The position numbers and the translations under genes were made by a program. From Cycas panzhihuaensis (lineage: Eukaryota; Cycadophyta), in the NCBI GenBank assembly GCA_023213395.1, contig CM041465.1:242489741-242553740 (forward strand): a stretch of DNA of 64,000 bases. The letters are read 5' to 3'. How positions within the stretch are numbered: the stretch's first letter is position 1; every line of letters starts with the position of its first letter. Shown here piece by piece: positions 1 to 13,242 of the stretch. The notes below the pieces were generated by a model. That model worked only from the letters and a program-made list of their open reading frames with translations, was not told the DNA's origin and ran no database searches.

Positions 1-1657
1 CCTTAGATTCGACCATATTCATTATTATATGATCCTAAACTTTGTCAAAAATGGTAGATTCTAAATATCTATATGTTATTTTATATTATTTTTGTAAAAT
101 CAAAAAATTTAAATTATATTCAATAATATTTTAGGTCCATTAGCCCCTTAGCTATATCAACAAGTGGTTTTATATAGTTTGCAAGTGACTAGAGGATACT
201 TTCTGAAGGGGCTTAAGCCCATCCTTCTCAAGGTTTTCTCATAACAGAGTACCTACCACAATTCTTATAACAACTTTACAACCAAGAGTCCATTTTTTAA
301 AATATTTAGACTATCAAAAAGAGGATTTAGAGGACTATCTTAGAATTAGATTGATCCTATCTTATAGTCGTTATAGGCTACCAAAGTTAAGCTTGGTATT
401 TGACCCTCTTTAAGCCCTTTTCTCTCTTTTTAAATGCCAATTTCTATTTTTTAGAAATTCTTTTATTATTTCATATTATTGTTAACCTTTAGTCAACTAT
501 TTGAATCTAGTTTTTAGGCTAACAAAGTGCTTAGTATTGGTTTTTTATAGGTGTTACTCTTAGAAGATTGAAGTGGCTCTCTCTTATGCAAGCCCACTTA
601 AAGAGCACTATAAATCTTTCTTTATCCTTTTATTTATTTTATTTCCATCTTATATTTTAGTTATTTTTCTAAAACTTAACCTTTATTTGTAATAACTTAC
701 ATCATAAAATTAATGTTGTCACATTAGAAAAGATGACTCCTAAATTAGTCACCCTTTATTCTAGTATCATAAGGGGAACAATTAGGATCCTTAAAGTTAC
801 CACCCCACACATGTCCTAAAGAGAAGAATGCAACTGCAGAATTAATGTGATAACAGAACTCCAAACCATGTAAAGAATAAATAGCATAAACAAGCCAAGC
901 ACATAATAAAGAACATTGGGAGATTTAGGTCTAAGCATAGACCTTTTATTAATTTGAGTAATAACTAAAGAATTATAGAGATGAATAAATCCTAACTCTT
1001 CTCATCGACTCATCAAAAACTCATCCTACCTTTTTACATATGTTATTACATAAAAATATATAGACACAACATTATAAAATATTACCTTATAGTTTTATAA
1101 TACAATAAGCATAAACCATGGGTTGACAAAGACTCCCATAAGACATCCAAATTTTTTTCTTAGGGGCTCCTACCCCCAAACCCCCACCTAGTAAAATGTT
1201 CAGTATATCTAACATACCCTTGGTCTACTCTAATTTTCTAAGGAAGCCATTGGTTATAAGGTGTAATAAGTGGTAGGATGAGGTGGAAAACTACCTATTG
1301 GAGTTTGGAGACTAAGCTAGACCTAAAGGGGGTGAGTGCCTCAGTTAATCAAGTTCTCACTACTAGATTTATCACTAGGTATAAGTCTAATATAGGTGGA
1401 TACATAAATTAAAAGGATCTTAGACCTTCATTGCAACCCATGTATTGAGGTATATAGAGCCTTAATCTTATATAATAGTATATAAGGTCCATAATTTTCC
1501 ACTTATGGGTAGGTCGCATTAGACAGAATAGTAACTAAGTACTTTTCTAGAGACCCTTTAAACTTAGAATTCTAGATTAGCAACCCCGTAGGTAGATTAG
1601 TACACAAGTACATAAACTTTAAAGATATAAAAAAAAAAAAACTTAGAAAAATAGTAG
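1..1657. other. AT-rich sequence without a recognisable gene, upstream of copia-1
   Basis: I see no coding frame of useful length, RNA gene or clear terminal repeat here. The 5' LTR of copia-1 should lie in this stretch, but I found no match to its 3' LTR (24658-25011). It may have been deleted, replaced, or decayed beyond recognition by eye. A C-rich patch near 1150-1190 resembles the G/C-rich patches of other LTRs in the window but is too short to assign. Confidence 0.5.
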
Positions 1658-2640
1658 CAAAAATGTTACTTTCTAATACAATTAAATATAATGGCATTAA
1701 TAATTTCATCCCATATAAAAAATAAGTCATAAATCTGCTTATCAAGAATGATTTTTGGGCCTATGTTAATGGAAACATACTCCTACCTAGGCCAACACAA
1801 GACCCAATGATCTTACCATCATAATTATTCTTGATCCTATAGCCTTAGTAAACTTTAAAGCTAAGGATAATGTTACCTTGTCCTTCCTCTACTTAGCATT
1901 TAAATACCAAATGGACCAAAACATTGAAACAACCCAAACCTCTCATGAGGCATAGACCATTCTTTATGCCCTCCATGAGAGAAATGATGAATCTAGATCC
2001 TTAACCCTTAAAGCTCACCTATTTTCCATTTTTTTTATAGGCACTATTATAGCCCACTTAACTAAAGTAAAAACCAATATGAATCAATTGATAATACTAT
2101 GTGAACTACCTTCAAATCATGACTTAATATCTAGCATCCTAAATATTTTACCTATAGAATATAATAGTTTTATTTCAAAACTTCATGATAACTATTTAAA
2201 AATGGACTTTATTATCTTTGAGGGGCTCTTACTATGAAAAGAGAACATTCTTAATTGACTTAGGGTTATATCTACTTTTGACTCAACCCCTACCTTTGCA
2301 ACCCATAATTCAAAAAAAGATAAGATTATACAAAGGATAGCTCAGTAGCCTAATTAGCTCTAAAACCTTACTTAATAATTAGACTCTCTTAATATCTCTC
2401 AAGAGCCACATGAGTAGCCACAACAACTAGTTGCTACCTCCTCTAATCTAAGTCAATAGTATCAGTAGTCCTAATAATAAACATAATCTCAACCATAAAA
2501 AAAACTAGCAGAGTAGGTCAAATATCACATGTCTTTACTGTGGAAAAACTGGTCACCTCGTTGTTAAATGTAGGAGATGTCAAGTTGATTTGTAAATATT
2601 ACAAAATTAAGGGAGCCAATCCTATGGGCCTAACTTCTAA
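1658..2640 (+). pseudogene. copia-1 gag with CCHC zinc knuckle (broken)
   Basis: This is the capsid/nucleocapsid part of copia-1. A frame starting at the ATG at 1658 gives a copia-gag-like product, interrupted by several stops. A clear stretch at about 1960-2260 reads LHERNDESRSLTLKAHLFS and onward, as expected for the central gag helix region. A zinc knuckle CLYCGKTGHLVVKC (CX2CX4HX4C) lies at 2530-2571 with all four ligands intact; in the family it binds the RNA genome. Between 2290 and 2520 the frame is cut by many TAG codons. No function is possible in this state. Confidence 0.85.
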
Positions 2641-3060
2641 TAAGTTGCTCTATATTATCCACTTGTAACCCTATTTTATTAATAGGGAGCACCCTCTTAT
2701 CAATAAGGTGGTCCATGCTACCCATAACAAAGATAAGACTATCAATAAGGAGGACCATAACCTCCTTAAGGAGGCCCTTATCCACAATATGGATGCCCTA
2801 TTTTACATTATTGGGCCCCCTGTTTCCATCAAGATAGCCCTATTTCATAATAAGGAGGCCTTTACTATCCACAAGGAGGGCCATCATTTCAATCATAAGG
2901 TCAATTCTACTAATAAAATTGGAATACAAAACCTACTCAGAGCCAAAGACTACAGAATAGGTAGTAGTTCCCCAATAAGAATAAAAGGAACTAGTAAAAT
3001 ATTCAACAACAATGAGGTAATGGGGCAGACAACTAGGATTCCTCCTCCTATAACCTATTC

Positions 3061-3324
3061 TTTATAGCTCTATCTTCTCAACTTGATGATAATTCTTGGC
3101 TCCTTGACTCAGGTGAAACTAGACATATGACTGTCTCAGAAAAGATGTTGAAAGAGACCTACCTAATAAGTGTCCAAACAATCACATTCGGTGATACTTT
3201 GACATATGATATGACCAAAATTGGTATGGCTCTAATAGGCTTAAAAGATTCCAATATCAGGCACCATATCAACAATGTGTTCCTTGTACTAGAAATGAAA
3301 ATGAAGTTGCTCTCCATAAGTTAA
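3061..3324 (+). pseudogene. copia-1 aspartic protease
   Basis: The frame contains WLLDSGETRHMT, the copia retropepsin active site; the catalytic Asp-Ser-Gly is at 3106-3114. The following 60 residues, ending near LLSIS at 3324, match the usual length and pattern of the small copia protease, which cuts the polyprotein and works as a dimer. An open frame runs from 3127 to 3324. The conserved Ala after DSG is Glu here. The domain sits between gag and integrase, as expected. Confidence 0.85.
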
Positions 3325-3339
3325 ATAGATAAGTAGAAT

Positions 3340-4791
3340 CTACATGTCCTCTTCAATTAGGGCATATATACAATCATAGATCATGCAACTAGAAAACTTG
3401 TGGCCATAATACATAAAGATAGTGGTTTATATAAGTTGGATGGTATTCCTCTTACCACTACTCAACCAAAAGAATCATGTTCAGTGGCCCATATAGCTAA
3501 ACTTAATAAGGGAAAGATGTAATTATTGAATAATTCCCTTATATCTAAAAACTAAGAGAATGATCTCATATAAAGGAAAATGTCACTCCAAATACCTCTA
3601 AAGACTAATTATGTCATCAATGCCTAGGTCACTTAAAAGTATAAAGCTTAAACATAATGTTTAGGCTTCAGATATTATATGGTTTACCTAAAATCAAGAG
3701 ATATAGTAGCATATGCCTAAAGGGAAAGCAACTAAGAGAAAAATTCCCTTCTAAGAATGCATGGAGAGCCTTAACACCACTATAGTTGGTCCACGTAGGC
3801 ATCTATGGACCCATGTCCATCCAATCACTCAATGAGAGCCTATATTTCATGACCTTTATACATAACTTCTCAAAGAAAATATAGATCTACTTCCTAAGAA
3901 ACAAGTACCAAGCACTAGATAAATTCAAAGAGTTCAAGGATACATTTAAAAATGAGAGTGGTATGATAATTAAAACCCTCAAATTAAATAATGGTCATGA
4001 GTATTTCTCCAAGCAATTTAATAGCTTTTGCAAAGAACATGGAATCTAATGCTAATTTTCAACACCTCAAATACCACAGCAAAATGATGCAGCTGAAAGG
4101 ATGAACTAGACACTAGTGAACAAAGGAAAAGCTATGCTTAGTGTTGCTAATCTTACCACTAGATTTTAGGCCAATGTAATTGCCATAACTGCATACCTAA
4201 CTAATATAAGTCCTATAATTATGGTTAGAAACATCACTCTTAAGTAAGCTTGATTAGGACAGAAACCAACTATTATACATTTGAAGATTTTTAGATGGAC
4301 AGCATATAAACTTATTCTAGAGGAAAATAGAAAAAAGCTTAATGATAAGAGCCTAAAATACATCTTCCTTGGCTATATACCTAGTTGCAAAGTCTATAAA
4401 GTATTTGACACTATTGGGGACCAAGCCTACATAACACAGGATGTAATATTTGTAGAAGACACATATGACCTAACTCCATCCTAAACTCAGTTTATAGTAC
4501 TAGATGAAGTTGGGACACCTCAAGTGACTCTTAGATAAATTCTAGAGTCACTAGTGCTAGCCTCCTCCTATACTCTAGGTCCTTCATCAATTCTAGTAGC
4601 CTCTACTTCAATAATATAAGTAAGCACAACCTTGCCACCTACTTTAGTTGATAACCTTTAGGTGGAAGCCACTAACATCCATCCATCTCCTAAGTGGATT
4701 AAAGGATGCTCCTCCTCCTCCCACAACTACCAAAAGGCACTAAAAAATGAGACACTCCATAAATTTTGCCTTAATGGCATGTATCTATAAG
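3340..4791 (+). pseudogene. copia-1 integrase with GAG-pre-integrase and C-terminal linker
   Basis: A GAG-pre-integrase segment (about 3370-3530) is followed by a zinc-binding remnant near 3610 (CLGHLK) and the integrase core. Core segments can be read in changing frames: YFMTFIHNFSKK near 3845, a segment ending HEYFSKQF near 4010, and a motif around 4080 where the catalytic Glu (AAERMN) can be seen. An open frame at 4281-4484 encodes the conserved copia segment with YIFLGYIPSCKVYKVFD. Beyond 4490 lies a degraded Ser/Pro/Thr-rich linker, cut at 4791 by element A. Stops, often TAG, break the core in several places. Confidence 0.85.
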
Positions 4792-7432
4792 CACACCTCT
4801 GGGGGTCACTAGATACGAAGAGATCAAGCTAATATAATCAATAATCTCATGGCTAAAGGATTTATGAAGGTGAGGGAAATGATTACCCATAAAGGGAGTC
4901 CATGCATCAAAATGCAGGTTCAAGGACCCACAAATGGTGCACAAAATTCCCCTCAAGGCAAACACCTTCTTAATTCGGGATGGGCAAGAAAGGGACTTTC
5001 TCAGTTTTTTGACTAGCCTCAGAAAGGATCCTCCTACCCTAAATGGCCAAGGAAGGAGGATATAGATGAGACACATCCTTCCTAAAGAGAGGGAATGAAT
5101 GAGGTATGTTCTAACCAAAGGATAAGGCACGTACGAGCAAGCAATGGGTGATTGGTAGTGTGGATGACAGGGGGAAGTTGGGCTACAAAGGTCCAACTTC
5201 TAGATGGAGGTAAGGCAAAGTAAGGCCTTACCAAAGAGGAGAAGAAGACCTTAATGGGGAGTGCCCCTAAGGTGCCTACACCCGAAACAAATAGCTAGGT
5301 GTAGGGGACGAAGCAATGCATTTTTGTTTCTTTATTTTTTTGTTATATAGAAGGTGGGGTGATGTTATGAGTTGTCATTGTTTATGTTTCATATCCAAGT
5401 AAGAAAAAAAATAAACAAACCAATAACTCTCTCTCTCTTCCTAAATCCTAGCCTCTCTCTCCTTATCTTTTATAAGTGTAAATGGAAACAAGTAGGCAGG
5501 AAGCATAAGAAAGGATACAAGTGCTAATTCAAGTCAACCTAATGGCATGCGGGAAGAAGATAGGATGTGGGTAGGAGAGCTTACAATCTATCACACTCAA
5601 ACCCTAGTAAAGGTGAGAGTTTCAGTCAAGGGAGAAGGAAAAAATATGCAAATAGTGAAAAACAACACCTACTTGTGCAAAAAAATTATCCTTCCCCTAT
5701 ATGACCAGATAAATCAAGTAATAAGCAATGAAATATAAAACTATCCTTTCTTTTAATCTTTCCTTTTCTTGTTTTGGGAGTAAAAGGGGGAAAAAGGGAT
5801 GAGCGAGAGGATAGGACGGAAGTAGTGCACCTAGAAACTGGGTAGTTAGTGTTGAGGCCTCTTCACTTTCTTCATGATCCACACTTGTCCACTCGACGCA
5901 CCTTATCACAAGCGATGTGATGCACCGATGGGGCTTCCTTACCTTCCCCAATATCTTAATACTAAATAACTAAAGGAAAAGAAAGAATTGCCTATATTGA
6001 AATTCTAAAATAATGTAATAATAATGAGGGAGGTATGTGCACCTTTTGTGAAGATCCTTGGTTGCTCTAAAAGGGGCGAAACCTACACCATAAATACAAT
6101 ACCCTTTCCCAAGGGGTACTAGGCATGTGTGGGAGTAATTGTATATGCATATGCTTATCCAAGAAAGAAAAATGAAGGGAAAGAACCTCATGTAAATATC
6201 TCCAAATAAGCAATATGTGTAACATTAGTTTTACTTATTATGTAAGCAAAATACTCCAATGATCACAGGAAAGTGGGGTGAAAGGAAGAGAGATAGATAG
6301 CCTCAGAATGGCTAACCCTCCTAATGGGATGTCTCCATATCTGCAAGCACTCAGGAAAGTAAATTAAGTTAGAATCTAAGTTTTTCCAATGGCAAGAGAG
6401 CAACAAACTTTGTTTCCAAAAAAGTTGCAAAGGAATGTAAAAGTTACAAAAGTTCCAATGAGCAACTTTTGCAAGAGTTTACAAAGATAAGACTCAAACA
6501 ATATAAATGCCTAGAAGCGATTACTAAAAATTAGATATTATGGGGCTATGATGGTTAGTTATAGGCATAGTAAGGTGTTGCTAATACTACAATCAATAAG
6601 GTTCCCTACCTCAAACGTTTTCAGGTGAACATAGGAGGTATTTGGAGAAGAAAAGGAGCGGAGAGTATGGGGGTACCCTTAAGGAGATGGAAAAAGTGTA
6701 TGGAACCCTACCTGAATCTCCTTTCTCTCTTCGTTGGTCACTTTTCTCTCCACCTCCTTGAATGGACCCAAGAGAAACTTCAAGGTGGAATGAGACAAGC
6801 TAGTGAAGGGGAGGGTTTGCCTCCTAGAGTGAAGAAATGAAAGGTAACTTCACATAACAAATGGAAAAAATAAGTAAATGAACCTTTATTCTTAAGGAGA
6901 AGAGGAAAGTGTAGGCCTGTAAGTACCTAGTAAGAGTAGATCTAAGGCAGATCTACCTGGTATGTTGGCTGGAGAAGAGGTTCTCTTGGAGGACTAGTGA
7001 AGGGCTCCTACAATGGCACAAAGATGGAGCATAACCTGTGACAAACTTGGTGCTTGAGGCTTGGTGGAACCCTTGTGGAGAATATCTATCCTAAAACTTG
7101 CTACTGTAGACCTATAACTTAGGGTTTTACCCTAAGGAAGATTATGGCAAGAGTGGAGGATAGGTACAACATGTGAGAACCTTCATTTTAAAATTTTTCC
7201 TTAGAGATGAGGAGGAAGAAGATCTAAGAAGAGAGGGAATGGGGTAAATTTTAGGTTCTTAAACCTAACCCTAGTTCAAGAGGCAATTAAGGATCACCCT
7301 GGATAGGAAACAACCCAGTGCTATGTGTCAATTTTGCATTTAGTGAAAAATTAGTCGTGGCTAGATAAAAAAAAAAAATTGAATAGTCACACCATGATAG
7401 ACTTTATGGTACCATAAAGTTTATAGATCCTT
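4792..7432 (-). repeat. Element A 3' LTR, truncated
   Basis: This aligns with 19899-22544 along its whole length; for example the starts share CACCTCTGGGGGTC in one and CACCTCTGGGGGTC in the other after two terminal differences. The outer end is mutated from TG to CA relative to the other LTR. The inner end is missing: similarity stops near 7432 (after accataaagtttatag), where the sequence jumps to what in element C lies just inside the polypurine tract. About 550 bp of LTR and the tract itself were thus deleted. A 71-codon frame at 6625-6840 recurs at 21735-21950 but diverges at neutral pace and is not called as a gene. Confidence 0.85.
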
Positions 7433-7959
7433 GCTACTTGGAAGCATGGTGTGATGGTGAATGCTAGCAACACAGAGGTTAGTATCATGCATCAAAGTAT
7501 AATGATGTTGTCATGTAAGGGTAGTGGCAAGTGTTGTGGTAAAATGTGTGGACAAGTTGAAGGGAGGGGAAGCATAGGGGTTGCCTATGCATCGCCTTAA
7601 AATCTAATGAGAGAGAAGGTGGATGATGGGGAGGCCCCTATCACACCTATTTAAGGTGAAAGATGTTGTCAATCATGAGAATGATCAACCAAATAATATA
7701 GATGAGTACTATGCATATATGGATATTAGAATGTAGGGACTTCGTACCACGGATGGTATGAAGGACAAAGGTTAAAAACAAACCTGGTGATCACCATAGT
7801 TTAGCCTCATCAGTGGCTAGCCCTCAAAGATATAAATGGGTCATAGAATGAAGGATGAGATGATCCGAGAACCTGGGTGATTGGGCAACTTGATAGGTTC
7901 CTAGGGAGGATCATCAAGGAGGGGGGGACGATGCTCAAGGATATGATGGACAAGGCCAT

Positions 7960-8350
7960 ATGCCTCAATGTTTAGGTCTCGAGGAATATGTTAAACGTCC
8001 ACAAAGGAGAAACGAGACATAAGGGACTTGGCAGTCAAAGCGAGAGCTCTTAAACATAGGCAGAATACTTGATAAACCTCAATAAGCTATGACATGACAA
8101 TCTGAGAGTTGCAAAGAAGGATGATGGGACTGTGGTGGAAATGAAGCGCATCAGCAAGGGCCTCAATAACAACTATGTACTCATCTTCATTATTGGTGGC
8201 CTTGAGGAGAAAGACTCTGAAATGTATATAGTCATATCCAGAGAGGTCACATAGGATCCACATAGTGGCAGAAGGTCCTAGATTACCACGACTTTCTCTG
8301 TCGATGAAGATGAACAATACCATAGCGAAGGAATGAGGATTTTCTATCAA
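7960..8350 (-). pseudogene. Element A second (archaeal-type) RNase H domain
   Basis: The - strand reads FIFIDRESRGNLGPSA, then ATNNEDEYIVVIEALADAL and ILLCNSQ, followed after a stop by an RNase H tail ending near HIPRDLNIE at about 7970. This is the pattern of type I RNases H of the archaeal/plant kind: Asp in the first strand, Glu in the NN-x-(A/D)EY motif, Asp in the LLCDS motif (here Asn). It is distinct from the RNase H linked to RT (15.4-15.9 kb). Such an extra domain downstream of integrase is known in plant Tat elements, where it is thought to assist removal of the RNA strand. Here it is dead: a catalytic Asp is changed and the frame has stops. Confidence 0.8.
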
Positions 8351-8890
8351 TTAGTAGAAGAAAAAGCGATGGCAGGGTTAATAGACAGAGAGAATAGAGG
8401 AGAGGTAGCGACAGAGCTACAAATCACTCAAAAGGTTGTGAATATAGGTCATGAAGGACAAGAGAGTCCTGGAGAGAGGCTACCCAGGGACGAGGAAACT
8501 GACTCGATGAAGAGGTATGGGAACGGTGGCGAAAAAGACCCCTTTGTGGCTCTAAAGGTTGCTAAAATGACCAAGGTGAGGCCTAAAGAAGGGGGGTGCT
8601 TTCTTTGGAAGCCCCAAAGGCTCAAACGGGTAGTAAGAATGGATCTAGACTGGAAAAACAAGTCAAAAGAATATAAACATGGGTATGTTTTAGAGTAGTG
8701 CAAAAAATAAGACAAAAGGGGTCTACAGGAGACTAAAGGGGTCATTATAAATGCGTCAAAAGAGCTCGAAACAGAAGCCACGGAGGTGGAACAAGAGACG
8801 GACCTGGAAGACAAAGGTAATGAGGCTAGGGAAATGGTCATGAGGGTTGTCCTAATAAAGAAAAAGGAGAAAGTGTCCCTCGTAGCCCCT
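8351..8890. other. Spacer between extra RNase H and antisense PMD promoter (element A)
   Basis: Purine-rich sequence on the + strand. Open frames on both strands (8333-8698 +, 8449-8841 -) look like by-products of the base composition. The corresponding stretch of element C (59700-60228) has no matching protein. I see no supported gene. Confidence 0.5.
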
Positions 8891-8934
8891 TTATATATAA
8901 AGGAAGGAGTGTGAAAACAAGATTCATTTTCATA
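8891..8934 (+). promoter_or_regulatory. TATA box and start region of antisense PMD gene, element A
   Basis: TTATATATAAAGG at 8891-8903 is followed about 20 bp later by GATTCATTTTCATAGGCT. Element C has CCTATATAAGG followed by GATTCATTTTCATGGGCT at the same place. The distance from TATA to this block (about 26-30 bp) suits a transcription start. The ATG seen in C is ATA here (8932-8934), so the A copy has lost its start codon. Confidence 0.65.
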
Positions 8935-10500
8935 GGCTTGCGATTGATCTAGAGCCCTTCCTTCTATGCAGTAGAGCCCTACCCAACTTTAAAGACACAT
9001 AAAAAGAGATCTAACCATTGAATCAAGGTAAGGAGATAGCTGACATAGTTTAAATGACAAGATAGTGGTGGTGAGGTTAGATCCAGTAAGTGGATCATCC
9101 CCTACCTACTTCATTTCGTCATTCACATTTGGTTGTTTTTTGAGCTTTTTAGAGCTTGTTTTTAGTCCCTTAAGAGAAATTTGGGACACTTTGAAGCCTG
9201 AATGAGGTCTAGAGAGGGGGAGAACTAGGGTGTTAAGTAGCCCTGGTCCTAGAGTGCTAAGCCTTGGCCCACTTAGATAAAAATTTGGGGTTTTTTGGGC
9301 ATCCCCACCCCCTCCCCCCTTTTATGGGGGGAAACAATAGCCCCATGACAAAGATCATGGTGCCGTAGAGTTTGCCATGGGGCTGTTGAGGGGATGTGAC
9401 AATCTTAGTGAGGCCCGTATCAAACTCCATGGTACTACAGAGTTTGATATAGAGCAGAGAGAAAATAGAGGGAAAAGAAAAGAAAAAGAGGCTCGAAAGG
9501 ATGGCTAGCTCATCCAAGTAGAGCATGAGGTAATCTAAGGGTAGTTAGACATGGTATAAGTAGTATTTAGATTGATTCTTGGGTGGTTTTATAGGTATTT
9601 CTTATGGTGGATAATCGTGAGAACATAGGAGTCATGATGATGAACTTCATCAAGATGATGTCATGGGGAGACAGGTAGATATTGAGACGTTATGGGCTCT
9701 TGAAGATTATCAAGATGTCCCAATATGCATCAAACTAGTATCTCCTAGTGCATATAGTCTCCCACTAAGATCATAGGTGACATCTTTTCCACCTCCCCCA
9801 GGTAGGAGACGTGACTACCACACTAGGGGACATCAGGAGGATTCTAGGGTGCTAGCAGGAGGAGCGCCAGTATCGTTTGGTACATTACCCAACATAGATA
9901 CCACACACACAGAGGTGCCCACATATTTCATGGGTTAGGGTAGCTAGAACTGATGAGGGGTGTCAGTGTAGATTATGGTGATGTTTAGGATTCCTCAAGT
10001 GAGGAACCTTATCACATTAGGCATTCTATTCTAGATCTCCTAGAAATAGAATTACAGGGACATTCTAAGTGGGTGGATAGCCATAATGAAGAGATGTGAG
10101 ATGAGAGAGAGGTTGGATTGGGCTGCCTTGATAGCGACAAACATGGTAGCATAGTTAGACCTGATCTGAGTGGTAGGGAGAGGTAGTTTTTCATATTACA
10201 CTCTATTACAGTGTTGGTTTTTTTACCATTTTAGGGCATTAGCACCAGTTGGAGGGCCTTATCCTGTTAGCACGAGCACCCATGGTGCACACGTGGTAGA
10301 CTCGATTCAGGGGAACCGAGGATCAGGTTCATGTATGGAGATTAGTGGAGGCGGTGTTGCTAGACCTCCTCACCCTAGCAAACTATATAGTAGACCCATA
10401 TAGAGGGGTGCATTGGGATAGTGACAACATGGTGGGAGAGTTGGAAGATGACCCAGACAAGGGTGGAGGCAACGATAGAGGCGATAGGGTAGACTGTCAT

Positions 10501-10604
10501 GAGTCACAGGAGGAGAGTCGGGTCCCTTAAGAGCTGGAGGAGGAGAGGTAGGTCCTTCAAGAGTTACAAGAGGAGAGGCAGGTCCTTTAAGAGTTGCAAG
10601 AGGG
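10501..10604 (+). repeat. 30-bp tandem repeat, 3.5 copies, in PMD exon of element A
   Basis: Units start at 10501, 10531, 10561 and 10591 (partial), each beginning GAGT or GAGC and ending in CTTAA, TTCAA or TTTAA. They encode a 10-residue Glu/Gln-rich repeat. Element C has 30-bp repeats at the matching place (about 61790-61905) coding for Gly-Pro-Ser/Thr-rich units instead. Confidence 0.8.
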
Positions 10605-10941
10605 AATAGGCCACCTCACACACTAGCACAGAGAGAGAAAGTACTAGGTAAAGCTCCGGTGGAAGCAGTGGCAATGGTAGCAGTAGAAGAGGTGGTGATA
10701 GTTGCGACAAATAGAGGAGAGGAGGTAAGAGAGGCTCTAGTGACCCAGGATGCAGGAGAGGTAGTACTAGAGGCCGAGGAGTGTAGTCTAGCAGTTGATA
10801 GAGATCATATAGAGGAGCTGGTTATTAGAGAAGAGGATCCAGCCATCCTAGGAGGTGAGACACTACCCCTACTCGACATCTTTTAACTACTAGCTACCTA
10901 GATAGCTTACTTTGATTTGATTTAGAGGTTTTGATACTTTG

Positions 10942-12040
<1,099 letters not shown>

Positions 12041-12461
12041 TTGGACTAACATATAATGCATGTGTGGTTTGGTAGGAGCAATGGAGATGAGGAGGTTAGT
12101 GGAGGTAGTAGTCCAGGAGTTATTCCTCCATATCTATCACACACTAGCACAGAGAGAGAGAGTACTAGGTAAAGCTCCTATGGAAGCAGTGGCAATAGTA
12201 GCAGTAAAAGAGGTGGTGATAGTTGCGACAAATAGAGGAGAGGAGGTAAGAGGGGCTCTGGTGACCCTGGACGTAGGAGAGGTAGTACTAGAGGCTGAGG
12301 AGTGTAGTCTAGCAGTTGATAGAGATCATATAGAGGAGGTGGTTATTAGAGAAGAGGATCCAGCCATCCTAGGAGGTGAGACACTACCCCTACTCGACAT
12401 CTTTTAACTACTAGCTACCTAGATAGCTTACTTTGATTTGATTTAGAGGTTTTGATACTTT

Positions 12462-12507
12462 GACATATATATATATATATACATATATGTATATATATAT
12501 ACATGTA

Positions 12508-12538
<31 letters not shown>

Positions 12539-12690
12539 ATATATATGTATATATGTATATATATATGTATATATGTATATATATGTATATATGTATATAT
12601 ATATGTATATATGTATATATATATGTATATATGTATATATATATGTATATATGTATATATATATGTATATATATATATATATATATCTAC

Positions 12691-12782
<92 letters not shown>

Positions 12783-12800
12783 GTATGTATATATATATAT
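12462..12800. repeat. About 340-bp (TA)n/(TATG)n microsatellite in the second duplicate unit
   Basis: This is the counterpart of 10942-12040 in the second duplication unit, with a more regular 14-bp to 18-bp higher pattern of ATATGTATATATG. It sits in predicted intron 12376-12836. The two tracts differ in length by about 760 bp though flanking sequence differs by only about 4 percent, showing fast slippage. Confidence 0.95.
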
Positions 12801-13242
12801 GTTGGACTAACATATAATGCATGTGTGGTTTGGTAGGAGCAATGGAGATGAGGAGGTTAGTGGAGGTAGTAGTCCAGGAGTTATTCCCCCATATCTATAT
12901 GGAGGGACAACCTTCCATCCAGGATGTAGAGGAGTCTCAGTTAGTAGGGGCACACATGATGACATTTTTCCCATTGACCAAAGCCAGAGATATGTAGACA
13001 ATAGAGTCCTAGGGATACCAGGTGAGGGTAGGATAGCTACAGGGAGAGTTAGATGGACTCTACATAGAGAGGGACTAGGTAGTCATAGAGAGGGATATCC
13101 TATAAGGCTGAGTCTAGGTGCTAGAGGCCCAGGGAGGAGGAGCAGCAATTGGAGACACAGAGAGATGCATCAGTATTACTATACTAAAGGAGGGACTCCA
13201 GAGAGTAGAGGGGGAGAGAGATCGTATCTAGGCATGATATGA

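Noticed and set aside
1-1657. 5' LTR of copia-1
   Set aside because: No stretch matches 24658-25011 by eye, so I do not call one.
4787-4791. Target duplication for element A (ataag versus atatc at 23096)
   Set aside because: Only three of five bases agree. The borders are supported by LTR ends and frame resumption, not by this duplication.
4771-5196. 141-residue - strand frame at the left end of element A
   Set aside because: It spans the copia-1/LTR border and the matching part of the other LTR is not open.
6625-6840. 71-codon frame present in both LTRs of A (also 21735-21950)
   Set aside because: About 14 of 71 residues differ, as much as expected for neutral drift of two once identical LTRs, and element C does not keep it.
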